From NCBI GenBank assembly GCA_035495315.1, contig DATJGF010000185.1, positions 34,485 to 98,484 on the forward strand: a stretch of DNA of 64,000 nucleotides, written 5' to 3'. How positions within the stretch are numbered: position 1 is the first letter of the stretch; the number at the start of each line of letters is the position of its first letter. Positions 25,606-35,952 of the stretch are shown piece after piece. Source of the stretch: DATJGF01 sp035495315 (GTDB taxonomy: Bacteria > Verrucomicrobiota > Verrucomicrobiia > Limisphaerales > UBA8199). The notes under the pieces were generated by a model. The model was not told where the DNA came from. It ran no database searches and worked only from the letters and a program-made list of their open reading frames with translations. The position numbers were made by a program, and so were the translations under genes.

Positions 25606-28263
25606 TTAGACCCACGCCTTGCGGATCAGCCAGGTCTTAACAATTTGGGTCAGGCCGACGTAGCAAAGCAGGGTGATCGCAAGCAGCGGCCAATAGAGTA
25701 AGGGCAGGGGAACAAATCCTAATTTGGGCGCCAGCGGTGAGTAAGGCAAATAAGCCCCCGCTGCCATAACCAGGAGAGTCGTCATCGTTAGCTGCCAACT
25801 GGCGCGCGATTGGACAAATGGGAGAAGGTTGGTGCGAATGACATGGATGATGAGTGTCTGAGTCATCAGCGATTCGACGAACCAGCCTGTGCTGAACAAG
25901 GCGGAGGCGTAGGTTTTGTTTGGATCGGCAGCGGGCGGGAAACGATAAGCCAGCTCGGGAGGTGGCATTAACCCCAGCGAATTGCATTTGAAAACAAACC
26001 ACATCATGAGGTAGGTGGTATAATCGAAGATTGAGCTGATCGGCCCGACAAAAATGATAAACCGGGCGATCTCCCCAATGTGCCAGGGCCGGGGTTTGGC
26101 AATCTGTTGCGGGCCGACATTGTCGGTTGGAATAGGGATTTGTGAGAAATCGTAAAGCAGGTTGTTGGTCAGGATTTGCAAAGGTTGCATCGGCAAGTAC
26201 GGCAGCCAGGCGCTTGCCCCAATCACGCTAAACATATTGCCGAAGTTCGAACTGGCCCCCATTCGCACGTACTTAAGGATATTAACGAATACCTTGCGTC
26301 CTTCGAGGACCCCTTCTTCCAGGACCAGCAAGCTTTTTTCCAGTAGAATTACATCCGCCGATTCTTTTGCGATATCGACCGCATTATCGACCGAGATGCC
26401 GACATCGGCGGCGCGCAAAGCCGGGGCGTCGTTGATGCCATCGCCGATGAAACCGACGACGTGTCCTTTTTGTTGAATCGCCTTGACGATCCGCTGCTTG
26501 TGCGCCGGGGAGAGGCGCGCAAAAATGTCGGTGCTCCCAACAGCCTCGGCGAGTTGTAGATCGGACATTGTTTCGACCTGGCTGCCCAGAACGATTTTTT
26601 CAGCATTTATTCCGACTTCGCGGCATACTTTGCGAGTGACCAGGTCATTGTCGCCTGTCAGGACCTTGACGTTAATACCATGCTGACAAAGCACGCTGAT
26701 GGCTTTGGCGGCCGTGTCCTTGGGGGGATCCAGGAAAGCCAGATAGCCGGTGAGGACCAAGTCTGACTCGTCTGCCTTTGAATAAGCCGGGCGCTTGTCC
26801 AGTTTCTTCGTGGCGACCGCCAACACGCGAAAGCCGTCTTCACTCAAGTCATTGACTTGCTCGATAAGATTGCCGACCAAAATTGGCTCCATCGCGAAAA
26901 CCTCGCCTTCGCTCTCGAAATGGGTGCACCTGGCGAAGACAGCTTCCGGCGCGCCTTTGGTGAGCAACTGCCGCTCGCCACCGGGGCCCTCAACGGCGAC
27001 CGACATCATGCGCCGCGAGAAGTCGAAAGGGATTTCGTCCACTTTGGTGTACCGTTCCAGCGAAAGTTCCTTATGCAGTTCCTGGTGCTGCAGCACAGCG
27101 CGGTCGAGCACATTCTTGAGACCGGTTTGAAAATGGCTGATCAAGTAGGCGTCGCGGAGGACTTCCTGGTTCTCGTTCTTGAAGACGTCGCAATAGATTT
27201 CCAGGATGACTTTGTCGATGGTGAGGGTGCCGGTCTTGTCGGTGCACAGCACGTTCATCGCGCCAAAGTTTTGGATCGAGTTCAGGCGCTTGACGATGAC
27301 CTTCTTTTTGGACATCGCCAGCGCGCCTTTGGAGAGGCAAACCGAGACAATCATCGGCAACATCTCCGGCGTCAGGCCGACGGCAATCGCCAGCGAAAAG
27401 AAGAAAGCCTCCTTCCAATCGTGCTTGCTTAGCCCGTTGATCACGAAAACCAGCGGCACCATCACCGCCATAAAACGGATCATCAGCCATGTGAAGCGCT
27501 TTACACCGCGTTCGAAGGCGCTGTCAGCCTGCTGCCCCGATAAGCTCTTGGCTACCTTGCCGAAATAGGTCTGGCCGCCGGTGGCAAAGATGATGGCGGT
27601 TGCCGAACCGCTCTCCACGCTCGTGCCAAGGAAACAGAGGTTCGTGCGCTCGATGGCAGAGACTTTGTCACGGGTATCGAGGGCATCGGATTTTTCGACA
27701 GGTAATGATTCCCCGGTTAAGGTCGCCTGGATAACGAACAGGTCCTTGGCCGAGAGCAACCGCACGTCCCCTGGCACCATGTCCCCTGCGCAAAGCTTAA
27801 CCACATCTCCAGGCACGAGTTGTTGGAGGGGAATTTCTTTGATCAGCCTGTCCCGGCAAACGGTCGCGGTAACGCGGATCATGGCCTTGAGTTTGGCGGC
27901 GGCGGTATCTGCCCGCGTCTCTTGAATAAAACGCAGCGATAAGCCCAGCAGGACCATTACCAACATGATAATGCCGGTAATCACATCGCCCTGGGGAGCG
28001 ACAAAGGAGATAATGGCCAGGACGGTTAAAAGAATCACCAGCGGGTTGCGGGCCGCAACATACAGGCGTTCCAGCCAGCCGTGCCGCTTTTCGTGCGCGA
28101 CTTCATTGGGGCCGTATTTTTCGAGACGCGCTGCGACCTCCTCCTCCGTCAGGCCTGCTGAAGAAGAACCGAGCAGCTGCAGCACCTCAGTGCTGTCCTT
28201 CATCGCTACTTCCTGAGCGAAGTCGATGACGCGCTGGTTGTTCGAGCTTTTGAGACTCGGCAT
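25606..28263 (-). CDS. mgtA: Magnesium-translocating P-type ATPase MgtA
   Basis: P3B-type ATPase, 885 aa, importing Mg2+ at the inner membrane. Visible: actuator motif TLTGESLPVEK, phosphorylation motif CTDKTGTLTIDK with the catalytic Asp, nucleotide-binding segment KGAPEAVF, hinge LTGDNDLVTRKVC, and GDGINDAPALRAADVGISVD. Membrane segments near 75-115, 255-310 and five to six after residue 680. The M4 region GLTPEMLPMIV is typical of MgtA. Length matches the family. The start ATG 28263 has no obvious long regulatory leader: the 94 bases to the next gene show no Mg-sensing riboswitch I can recognise. Confidence 0.95.
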   Translation of the reverse strand: MPSLKSSNNQRVIDFAQEVAMKDSTEVLQLLGSSSAGLTEEEVAARLEKYGPNEVAHEKRHGWLERLYVAARNPLVILLTVLAIISFVAPQGDVITGIIMLVMVLLGLSLRFIQETRADTAAAKLKAMIRVTATVCRDRLIKEIPLQQLVPGDVVKLCAGDMVPGDVRLLSAKDLFVIQATLTGESLPVEKSDALDTRDKVSAIERTNLCFLGTSVESGSATAIIFATGGQTYFGKVAKSLSGQQADSAFERGVKRFTWLMIRFMAVMVPLVFVINGLSKHDWKEAFFFSLAIAVGLTPEMLPMIVSVCLSKGALAMSKKKVIVKRLNSIQNFGAMNVLCTDKTGTLTIDKVILEIYCDVFKNENQEVLRDAYLISHFQTGLKNVLDRAVLQHQELHKELSLERYTKVDEIPFDFSRRMMSVAVEGPGGERQLLTKGAPEAVFARCTHFESEGEVFAMEPILVGNLIEQVNDLSEDGFRVLAVATKKLDKRPAYSKADESDLVLTGYLAFLDPPKDTAAKAISVLCQHGINVKVLTGDNDLVTRKVCREVGINAEKIVLGSQVETMSDLQLAEAVGSTDIFARLSPAHKQRIVKAIQQKGHVVGFIGDGINDAPALRAADVGISVDNAVDIAKESADVILLEKSLLVLEEGVLEGRKVFVNILKYVRMGASSNFGNMFSVIGASAWLPYLPMQPLQILTNNLLYDFSQIPIPTDNVGPQQIAKPRPWHIGEIARFIIFVGPISSIFDYTTYLMMWFVFKCNSLGLMPPPELAYRFPPAADPNKTYASALFSTGWFVESLMTQTLIIHVIRTNLLPFVQSRASWQLTMTTLLVMAAGAYLPYSPLAPKLGFVPLPLLYWPLLAITLLCYVGLTQIVKTWLIRKAWV

Positions 28264-28357
28264 AGGCAGTTGTTACTGCGGCTCAAGATTGTCGCTCTTG
28301 GCACCTTAGTCTACAGGAAAGTCTGGAAAAAGCTGGTCCTGTCAGGCGTAGCGGGTT

Positions 28358-29380
28358 ATGAAACCCTGGATGGTTCAGAAGGAACAAAGCGGCCACACGT
28401 GCGTTGAATGCATCCGGTATTCTTACCTGTTTATGGCAGGACTATCGGTCTTGATCGTCTGGTTGCATTTGGCAACGCTGCTGCTGGCTGCCCTGTTTGC
28501 CTACCTCGCCCTGACAAGACTCGAAATCAAGCTGCGATGGGGCCGGACTTTCGCGGTGATTTTGTTTGTACTGGCATTGGGTGGCATCGCTTATGTCATT
28601 GCCTACTTCACGAACCAGACCATTCACGCGTTGCCCGAAATCGGTGAGAAGGCCATTCCGGCGATTATCAACTGGGCGAAGGAACACGGAATTGAACTGC
28701 CTTTTACCGATTATGACAGCCTAAAGGACCTGGCTTTTGATACGGTGAAAACGGAGGTCCAGTTTTTGGCGAGTTTCGCTAAATTCGCCCGAGGCGCTTC
28801 GACCCAAGCGCTGTTTTTAGCCGCTGGCTGCGTCGTCGCTGTCAGCATCTACCTTAATCCGCGGTTCGAACTCACCTCAAGCCACCAAAACAAGTCACTC
28901 AATCTTTACTCGGCTTGCTGTCAGGAAATCGCTGGCCGTTTCCGGACCTTATACGGCAGTTTTGTGACCGTGATGGGGGCACAGATCATTATTTCAGCCA
29001 TCAATACTGTGCTGACGGGCATCTTTGTTTTGGCCTTTCAGATGCCATACGCTGTGGTGATCATTGGTGTGACCTTCTTTTGCGGATTGTTGCCAGTGGT
29101 TGGCAATCTGATCAGTAACACCATGGTAGTAGCGATTGGGTTTACCGTCTCGCCCCGGCTGGCACTCGGGGCTCTCATGTTTCTGATAGTGATTCACAAG
29201 CTCGAATATTTCCTGAACAGCAAAATTGTTGGGTGGCGTATTCACAATCCACTCTGGCTCACTCTGTTGGGTCTAATCGTCGGAGAACGACTGCTAGGCA
29301 TTCCCGGCATGATACTCGCGCCAGTTGTACTTAATTATATCCGCTTGGAAATGTCGCGGGTTTCAGTAAGCAGCGCCTAA
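28358..29380 (+). CDS. AI-2E/PerM-family membrane transporter
   Basis: Polytopic inner-membrane protein, 340 aa, with the layout of the AI-2E family transporter (PerM/TqsA group): paired N-terminal helices (about 25-85), a soluble segment (90-145), and helices from 150 to 335, including GVTFFCGLLPVVGNLISN, a conserved core motif. An internal ATG at 28433 is another possible start since the first 25 residues are polar. Members export autoinducer-2, Na+ or other solutes; substrate unknown. Monocistronic. Confidence 0.82.
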   Translation: MKPWMVQKEQSGHTCVECIRYSYLFMAGLSVLIVWLHLATLLLAALFAYLALTRLEIKLRWGRTFAVILFVLALGGIAYVIAYFTNQTIHALPEIGEKAIPAIINWAKEHGIELPFTDYDSLKDLAFDTVKTEVQFLASFAKFARGASTQALFLAAGCVVAVSIYLNPRFELTSSHQNKSLNLYSACCQEIAGRFRTLYGSFVTVMGAQIIISAINTVLTGIFVLAFQMPYAVVIIGVTFFCGLLPVVGNLISNTMVVAIGFTVSPRLALGALMFLIVIHKLEYFLNSKIVGWRIHNPLWLTLLGLIVGERLLGIPGMILAPVVLNYIRLEMSRVSVSSA

Positions 29381-29519
29381 CCCTAAGGGATCGAGGTGTT
29401 AACAAAGTTAGAGCCTTGCTACCCTTCCGCTGTACAAGACCACAAGACCAAGGCACCAAAAAATCGACTGGCTTTACACAAATACGGCTGAGTATGGTGT
29501 CTATTTAATACATTTGAGT

Positions 29520-32500
29520 ATGCCCAAGACGAAGAGTTCAGACCGTGACAGCCGTGGCTCGCAAAAAGGCGGAGCGGCACCTCCGCCGTCAATTGCGCCG
29601 GCCACTCCGGTGCGTGTGGCACCGCTGTTCCGGAGAATAGATTGGTTGACGTTATTGCTGACGTTCGGAGTGATGTGGATTGCATATATCCTTACGCTGG
29701 CGCCCGAGTTGACGCTGCAGGATTCGGGCGAACTGGCGGTGGGTTCCTTCTATGCCGGCGTGCCACACCCGCCCGGTTATCCGGTCTGGACGATTTACAC
29801 CTGGCTTTGGGCCAAGCTCCTTCCGTTTGGGAATATCGCGTTTCGTGTCGCCTTAGGGGAAGCTGCCGCCGGCGCTCTGGCCGCCGGGTTCCTGGCGCTG
29901 ATTGTCTCGAGAGGAAGCAGCATGCTGATGGAAGGGATCGAGCAACTGAAAGACATGACCGGCAAATGGGAGAACGCGACCTGTATGGTTTCGGGATTCG
30001 TTGCCGGGTTGTTGATGGGCTTCAACGGCTTTATGTGGAGCCAGTCAGTTATCGTCGAGGTTTACTTGTTCGGAGTTCTCTCTTTCATGTTGGTGCTGAC
30101 TTTTCTGCTGCGCTGGATCTACGCGCCACACCAGATGCGTTACGCCTATTGGGCGCTGTTCATGTTCGGCGTCTGTTTTACGAATCACCAGAGCCTTATT
30201 GTGGCTGCCATCGGCGTCGAGGTGGCGATCGCCGCAGGTAATCCGCGCCTCGGACGGGATGTCTTCTTCGGCAACTTCGTTATTTATCTGCTTTATAACC
30301 TCACGACGGTTTATATCGGGCACCATATCTTTGCGAACCTGGGCGCCAAGTCGGGATTGCTGATGATTTTCCACGCTGTGGGTGTTGGTTCTCTCGTGGC
30401 CAGTTGTTGGTTGATGAGCAAGACCAAAGGGTTCTTAAGCGAATGGCGCCATGTCGTCATTCTGGGTTGTCTCTGGATTGTGGGTGCTTCCTTTTATTTT
30501 TACATGCCCATTTCCGGCATGACCAATCCACCCATTCAGTGGGGCTATCCACGCACGGTCGAGGGGTTTCTCCATGCCCTGACGCGCGGTCAATATGAGC
30601 AGCCCAACCCGACGAATCTGATCACCGAGCCCGGACGCTTCCTCAATCAATTGGTGATGCTCTTTGGCAACGTCGGCGACGAGTTCACCTTGGTTTACGG
30701 TTTCCTGGCGGTGGTTCCATTTATCTTCTTCGGGAAAATGCAAAAGCGTGAGCGCGCCTGGATTATTGGCCTGATTGCGATTTATTTGTGCCTCGGAGTG
30801 CTGTTGATGATCTTGCTCAACCCAAATCCCGACCGCGCGTCGGCTGATTTGGTTAAGGTGTTTTTTACCGCCTCGCACGTCATGGTGGCGGCAATGGTGG
30901 GCTACGGTTTGGCCCTCACCGCCGCATTCATGGCAACGCACTACCAGAATTTCCGTTCCTGGGGTCTAATTGGCGGCGCCATCGCGGTCATTCTCGCCAT
31001 CTATGAACTGCTCTACGATACCCACAAAGTCTATTTTGGCGAAGCTGCCCCTTGGAAAGTCTCGGCCCTGATCTCCCAGATCGGGACCGCGTTCAAGGCC
31101 AGTCATTATGGATTGCCTGTTTTTGCCGGCGTCCTTTTGCTGGCAATGACTCTGTTATTCCTGGCCGCTGTAGCTCTTTATCGCGGCCGGGCCCCGCTCG
31201 CGATTACTCTTGGGTTGTTTGCGCTCATGCCGGTCAACCCAGCGCTCAATAACTGGTCGGATAATGAGCAGCGTGGACACATGTTCGGTTATTGGTTCGG
31301 ACACGACATGTTTACCCCTCCATTTTTGGGCAAGGATGGCAAGCCGATTTACCCGGAAATGACCAAGGACTCGGTGCTGTACGGCGGGACCGATCCCGGG
31401 CGGTTCTGTCCGACTTATATGATCTTTTGCGAGAGTTTCACTCCTCACAAATGTCAGCCCGCCGAAGATCAAAAGTTCGATCGACGCGACGTCTATATCA
31501 TCACCCAAAACGCCCTGGCCGATGGAACTTACCTGAATTACATCCGCGCCCATTACAATCGCAGCAAACAAATCGATCCGCCGTTCTTTCAGGAATTGTT
31601 CCGCTCGGCCAAGGAGAAAGAGCAGAATTATGAAACCAATCTGCTGGCGCGCGCGGTGTCTCCGTTAGATACTCTGTTTGAAGGAATCGGCGAGCGCGTC
31701 GAAAAACGCCGTCGCACTTACTCCTCCTGGTTTGCTGAACAGGATTTCATCGATCTCCCGTCGTTCACAGCGCGGCTGCGGCCGGGCGCTACACAGGACC
31801 CCGTTTCGAAATTCCTGTACGACAACCTCAGCGAGACAACCAAAAAGCAGCTGACGGATTCCAGCAACGATACCAGCTTGCGCCGCAACCTGGCTGCCGA
31901 TCTCAATGTGCTGCTCGATCGTGAATTAGCGGTGAAAAAGCGCGTCACGGCGAAACAGCAGCAGAAAGCAGAGGTGGAGCAACGTATTGCCGATGGGAAT
32001 TCATCGGATGCACTGCAGGCAAAGAAAGACAAACTAGGCAGCGAAATTGCCGAATTAACGAAGATTCCGCCGCTCTATGATCCGGAACGGTTTAAGGGCG
32101 TCTCGTTGAGCGAGTATCTGCAGGATTTCATCAAGGAGAATCCGCAGAGTCATACCCGGGTGCGTTTAAACCGCTTGCTGCTGGAGGCGGCCTACCCCAA
32201 AGAGGTCGCCAAAAGCCTCGGCGGCGTTTACCCCGATCGCGAGATGTACATCGCTTCACCGGAAGATTCTTCCCGTTGTTTTAACGAATATATGAGCGAC
32301 GCTCAGCGCCGGTTACAGAGTAACCAATTAAAGATGGGAGAAGACGTCAAGTACGACAAGGATAGCGGACGGGTCCAGGTCTCAGGCCAGGTGGCGGTAA
32401 TGGCGATCAACGGCTTATTGACCAAGGTGATGTTCGATCAAAACCCGAAAAATGATTTTTACGTCGAGGAAAGTTTTCCTCTGGACTGGATGTATCCGCA

Positions 32501-33545
32501 CCTGACGCCTTACGGGATCATCATGAAAATCAACCGCCAGCCGCTGCCGGCTTTGACGGAGGATATCTTCGAACGTGATCACGAGTTTTGGAAGCAGTAC
32601 TCGAAGCGGTTGACCGGCGATTTCATTGATTACGACACGCCGATAAAACAGATCACCGATTGGATTGAAAAGACGTACTTGCACCGGGATTTCCAGGGCT
32701 TTACTGGTGATCGGAAGTTCATTCGCGATAACGATGCCCAGAAAGCCTTTTCCAAATTGCGCAGTTCCATCGGCGGGGTCTATGCCTGGCGCCTCAACCC
32801 GGCGACCCCGGCGCAATATCGGCCAAAGACCGATGCCGAATTTCAGCGGTTGCTGCGCGAAGCGGAGTTTACCTTCCGCCAGGCGTTTGCCTTTTGCCCT
32901 TATAGCCCTGAAGCGGTGTATCGCTACGTAACGCTCTTGCTGCAGCTCAATCGTCTTGACGACGCCCTGCTGATCGCACAAACGTGCCTCAAACTCGATC
33001 CCTACAACGGCTCGGTGATCGGCCTGGTTAACAACCTGCAGAGCTTTAAATCCCAACAGACCGCCAACCCGAGCCCGCGCAACGATTTCCAGATCATGGA
33101 GGACGAATTGCGCCGCAATCCGACTAATGCACTGGTGGCGGTCGAGCTCGCCCGCGGATATCTCCAGATCCAACAGACCGGGCGGGCCAGCCAGCTTCTC
33201 GATGGCGTGGTCGCGCAACCCGACGTGGTCGCCAGCACGATTGTTCGTGCCGCCCAGCTTTATGGCCAGATGGGCGCCTGGCCCAAATTGGAGAGTTCGT
33301 TGGAGAAGCTGGTCAAGCTCTCGCCCGATAGCCCCGAAGCGTGGTATGACCTGGCTGGGATCAAAGCCAATCTTGGCAAAAATACAGAGGCCCTTCCTGC
33401 GCTGAGCAACGCATTGGATCTCAGCGCCACTCGCCTGCAAAAGAATCCCAAGGCGCTGGATCTTGCGAGCGCGGCACGGAATGATGAACGGTTCTCGAAG
33501 TTAAAACAAACGCCTCAATTCCAGCAGCTGCTGCCGGCGAAGTAG
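29520..33545 (+). CDS. DUF2723 membrane protein with C-terminal TPR repeats
   Basis: Large membrane protein of about 1341 aa. Start ATG 29520 (a TTG lies six bases earlier). N-terminal DUF2723 module (about 40-550) with around 12-14 membrane helices and the family's LTLQDSGELAVGSFYAGVPH followed by PPGYPVWTI; DUF2723 proteins have a protein O-mannosyltransferase-like (GT-C) fold, so a lipid-linked sugar transferase is plausible. The middle is a large periplasmic region with a coiled coil (about 780-860), and the C-terminus (about 1120-1335) has TPR units. Common in Bacteroidota and Verrucomicrobiota. A perfect 34-base palindrome follows. Confidence 0.85.
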   Translation: MPKTKSSDRDSRGSQKGGAAPPPSIAPATPVRVAPLFRRIDWLTLLLTFGVMWIAYILTLAPELTLQDSGELAVGSFYAGVPHPPGYPVWTIYTWLWAKLLPFGNIAFRVALGEAAAGALAAGFLALIVSRGSSMLMEGIEQLKDMTGKWENATCMVSGFVAGLLMGFNGFMWSQSVIVEVYLFGVLSFMLVLTFLLRWIYAPHQMRYAYWALFMFGVCFTNHQSLIVAAIGVEVAIAAGNPRLGRDVFFGNFVIYLLYNLTTVYIGHHIFANLGAKSGLLMIFHAVGVGSLVASCWLMSKTKGFLSEWRHVVILGCLWIVGASFYFYMPISGMTNPPIQWGYPRTVEGFLHALTRGQYEQPNPTNLITEPGRFLNQLVMLFGNVGDEFTLVYGFLAVVPFIFFGKMQKRERAWIIGLIAIYLCLGVLLMILLNPNPDRASADLVKVFFTASHVMVAAMVGYGLALTAAFMATHYQNFRSWGLIGGAIAVILAIYELLYDTHKVYFGEAAPWKVSALISQIGTAFKASHYGLPVFAGVLLLAMTLLFLAAVALYRGRAPLAITLGLFALMPVNPALNNWSDNEQRGHMFGYWFGHDMFTPPFLGKDGKPIYPEMTKDSVLYGGTDPGRFCPTYMIFCESFTPHKCQPAEDQKFDRRDVYIITQNALADGTYLNYIRAHYNRSKQIDPPFFQELFRSAKEKEQNYETNLLARAVSPLDTLFEGIGERVEKRRRTYSSWFAEQDFIDLPSFTARLRPGATQDPVSKFLYDNLSETTKKQLTDSSNDTSLRRNLAADLNVLLDRELAVKKRVTAKQQQKAEVEQRIADGNSSDALQAKKDKLGSEIAELTKIPPLYDPERFKGVSLSEYLQDFIKENPQSHTRVRLNRLLLEAAYPKEVAKSLGGVYPDREMYIASPEDSSRCFNEYMSDAQRRLQSNQLKMGEDVKYDKDSGRVQVSGQVAVMAINGLLTKVMFDQNPKNDFYVEESFPLDWMYPHLTPYGIIMKINRQPLPALTEDIFERDHEFWKQYSKRLTGDFIDYDTPIKQITDWIEKTYLHRDFQGFTGDRKFIRDNDAQKAFSKLRSSIGGVYAWRLNPATPAQYRPKTDAEFQRLLREAEFTFRQAFAFCPYSPEAVYRYVTLLLQLNRLDDALLIAQTCLKLDPYNGSVIGLVNNLQSFKSQQTANPSPRNDFQIMEDELRRNPTNALVAVELARGYLQIQQTGRASQLLDGVVAQPDVVASTIVRAAQLYGQMGAWPKLESSLEKLVKLSPDSPEAWYDLAGIKANLGKNTEALPALSNALDLSATRLQKNPKALDLASAARNDERFSKLKQTPQFQQLLPAK

Positions 33546-33587
33546 CGTGGGGTCTGGTCTTTAGGGCCTGTTACCCAAAGGACTTAT

Positions 33588-33621
33588 CGGAAGGCCGAGC
33601 TCCGCGGAGCTCGGCCTTCCG
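33588..33621. repeat. GGCCGAGCTCCGCG-family perfect palindrome, copy 2
   Basis: A perfect 34-base palindrome (half-site CGGAAGGCCGAGCTCCG) 43 bases after the DUF2723 stop. It is the loop-less form of the elements at 6253 and 38136. Could serve as terminator of the DUF2723 transcript; only a weak T-rich tail follows. The rest of the 33546-33844 gap shows nothing. Confidence 0.85.
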
Positions 33622-33844
33622 ATTTATTGGCTGCGTTTGTTTGGGTCGCTGTTCTAGCGCTGGGCTATGTTTTGCGACCTAACTTGTCACAGTGGCTTGG
33701 CTTATGCTCCCCATAAAAGTCAGTCGTCTGGGTTTTTGCACATCTGTCTTAAAATAGCGCGGATGTGTCCACGAATTGCTCTGCATTGTTGGGCTGGCAG
33801 CTAGGGCAGTCGTTGCCGCCAGACAACTACTGGATAGTAGCAGA

Positions 33845-35716
33845 ATGGAACCGGGCTTACAGCGAATGGCTTTGCCGTCGGCGCCGACCTCAGGGCAGTC
33901 GAATAACGACAGCCCGGGCAAGGTTGGCGCCTGGTCGTCAATTGCGTCCGAATCGGGTTCGACTGCGCTGTCAGTCACCAACCATCGTATCCTGATTGTT
34001 GATGATAACTCGGCAATTCACGAGGATTTTCGAAAAGTACTCGCCGGCAATCTTGGTCCCGAGCTGGAGCTGCTTCGCGCCGAGCAAGCCTTGTTTGGAG
34101 ACGAGTTGGTTCCCAAGCTGAACCCTGATTTCGAGTTGGATTCTGCCTTCCAAGGCCAAGAAGCTCTGGGAAAAGTCCAGCAATCGGTGCAGAACGGCCG
34201 GCCCTATGCAGTGGCCTTTGTCGATGTGCGAATGCCTCCGGGTTGGGACGGGATCGAGACGGTAAAGCGATTCTGGGAAGTCGATCGGGATTTGCAGGTG
34301 ATTATCTGCACGGCCTACTCAGATTATTCCTGGGATGAAATGCTGCGGACGCTCGGCGCGTCCGATAATCTGGTGATCCTGAAAAAGCCATTTGACAACG
34401 TTGAAGTGCTGCAGCTCGCGTTTGCTTTCACGCGCAAATGGGAACTCAAACGCCAGGCCAATCTCAAACTGGACGAATTAACGAGCATGGTTGCCGAGAG
34501 AACTGGGGAATTGGAGAGAGCCAACGAGGAATTAAGGCGCCAGATGCAAGAGCGGATCCAGGCTGAGCGGCAGCTGCGGCAGGCTCAGAAAATGGAGGCT
34601 GTGGGCCAACTGGCCGCCGGTGTCGCACACGATTTCAACAATATTCTGACCGTCATTCATGGGCACGCCAGCATGTTGTTAATGCGGACGGGCGAGAGAG
34701 GCCCGCAAGCCAAATCCGCAGTTCAAATCGCCGCATCAGCCGACCGCGCCGCGAATCTTGTTCGCCAGTTGCTGGCGTTCAGCCGCAAGCAGCTTTTGCA
34801 ATTTCGTAATGTTGAATTGCCTGAAGTGATTCGCAGCATCGGCGGGATGTTGCGCCAGCTAGTGGGTGAACGCATCACTTTGGATACCGAATTGGAGTGT
34901 AAAGTGCCGCCTGTATTTGCGGATCGCGGCATGATCGAGCAAGCGATCGTAAACCTGACGTTGAACGCGCGCGACGCACTGCTGCCTCGCGGGGGGCGGA
35001 TTCAATTAACTTCGAGCTCGATCACGCTCAATGAACAGGAGTCCACCCGGCATCCCGATGCCAGGCCTGGCTGTTTCACCTGCCTCACCGTAACGGATAA
35101 TGGTTCCGGTATGAGTGCTGAGACGATGAGTCACCTGTTTGAACCGTTTTTCACGACGAAAGAGGTAGGCAAGGGGACCGGCCTGGGTTTAGCGACCGTT
35201 TATGGGATCATAAAACAGCACCAGGGCTGGATTGAGGTCAAAAGCCAGGTCGGAGAGGGGACGACCTTTCAAATCTTCTTTCCGGCCTCGACACACTCTT
35301 CGCCGCGACCTGCTGAGAGCAAAAGCGCTTCCTCGAAACGAGCTGGCACCGAGACAATTCTAATCGCGGAGGATGAAGCCCCGGTGCGCGAAATGATCGG
35401 CGAGGTACTTACGCTCCAGGGTTACCGCGTCCTGTTGGCCGATTCCGGTCCCGCTGCCCTCGAAGTGTGCCGGAAGGAAAAAGGGCGTATCGATCTATTG
35501 CTGACGGACATGGTGATGCCGGGCGGCATGATGGGAACTGAAGTCGCCACCGAACTCCGGCGCAATAATCCCGCGTTGAAGGTGATTTACACCACCGGGT
35601 ACAGCCCCGGCACTGCCGGCGTGCAAGATTCTTTCCGCGAAGGAACCAATCTTCTGCCCAAGCCGTACGCTCCGAATACGCTGGTGGAGTTGATCCGCAA
35701 GTGCCTGGACAGCTGA
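33845..35716 (+). CDS. Soluble hybrid histidine kinase: REC-coiled coil-HisKA-HATPase-REC
   Basis: About 623 aa with no membrane segment. Start placed at ATG 33845; a TTG at 33776 is possible. N-terminal receiver (about 50-200) has ILIVDDN and phospho-acceptor Asp in VAFVDVRMPPGWDG, with the C-terminal KKPF. A coiled coil (215-265) leads to HisKA with phospho-His in GVAHDFNNILTVI and HATPase with NLTLNARDAL, DNGSGMS and GTGLGLATVYG. The C-terminal receiver (about 505-620) has ILIAEDE and LLLTDMVMPGG. Acts in a phosphorelay; partner unknown. Followed at once by a GAGGAC-word hairpin. Confidence 0.92.
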   Translation: MEPGLQRMALPSAPTSGQSNNDSPGKVGAWSSIASESGSTALSVTNHRILIVDDNSAIHEDFRKVLAGNLGPELELLRAEQALFGDELVPKLNPDFELDSAFQGQEALGKVQQSVQNGRPYAVAFVDVRMPPGWDGIETVKRFWEVDRDLQVIICTAYSDYSWDEMLRTLGASDNLVILKKPFDNVEVLQLAFAFTRKWELKRQANLKLDELTSMVAERTGELERANEELRRQMQERIQAERQLRQAQKMEAVGQLAAGVAHDFNNILTVIHGHASMLLMRTGERGPQAKSAVQIAASADRAANLVRQLLAFSRKQLLQFRNVELPEVIRSIGGMLRQLVGERITLDTELECKVPPVFADRGMIEQAIVNLTLNARDALLPRGGRIQLTSSSITLNEQESTRHPDARPGCFTCLTVTDNGSGMSAETMSHLFEPFFTTKEVGKGTGLGLATVYGIIKQHQGWIEVKSQVGEGTTFQIFFPASTHSSPRPAESKSASSKRAGTETILIAEDEAPVREMIGEVLTLQGYRVLLADSGPAALEVCRKEKGRIDLLLTDMVMPGGMMGTEVATELRRNNPALKVIYTTGYSPGTAGVQDSFREGTNLLPKPYAPNTLVELIRKCLDS

Positions 35717-35734
35717 GAGGTTGTCCTCGGGCCG

Positions 35735-35807
35735 GTCGTCCTCGATCTTCCTGCGAATTCAATTCGAGTTCGAAAACGAGGACGAGGACGAGGACGAAGG
35801 ACGAGAA
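35735..35807. repeat. Hairpin made of GAGGAC-type degenerate words, copy 2
   Basis: Starts 18 bases after the hybrid kinase stop. Left arm GTCGTCCTCG pairs with any of several tandem GAGGAC words at 35777-35807. Same word family as 11691-11747. Confidence 0.65.
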
Positions 35808-35840
35808 CGAGTGGGGCAGAGGTGTCTTGGGGTAAATCAG

Positions 35841-35925
35841 CCGTCCCACCGTCCCAAGGCCGGTAAACACGAGGAATTCGCAATCTTGCGAGCGTCCCAG
35901 GACCGTCCCACTGCCGTCCCAGCGT
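35841..35925. repeat. Dispersed CCGTCCCA words
   Basis: The words CCGTCCCA, GCGTCCCA or CGTCCCA recur about five times in 85 bases of the gap between the hybrid kinase and thiC. Irregular spacing; no arms found. Another short-word, low-complexity segment. Confidence 0.45.
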
Positions 35926-35952
35926 TACACGATGGTTTCGTCTTCCGGTCGT

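Noticed and set aside
28264..28357. Mg-sensing leader upstream of mgtA
   Set aside because: The 94-base gap shows no M-box-like consensus or long structured leader.
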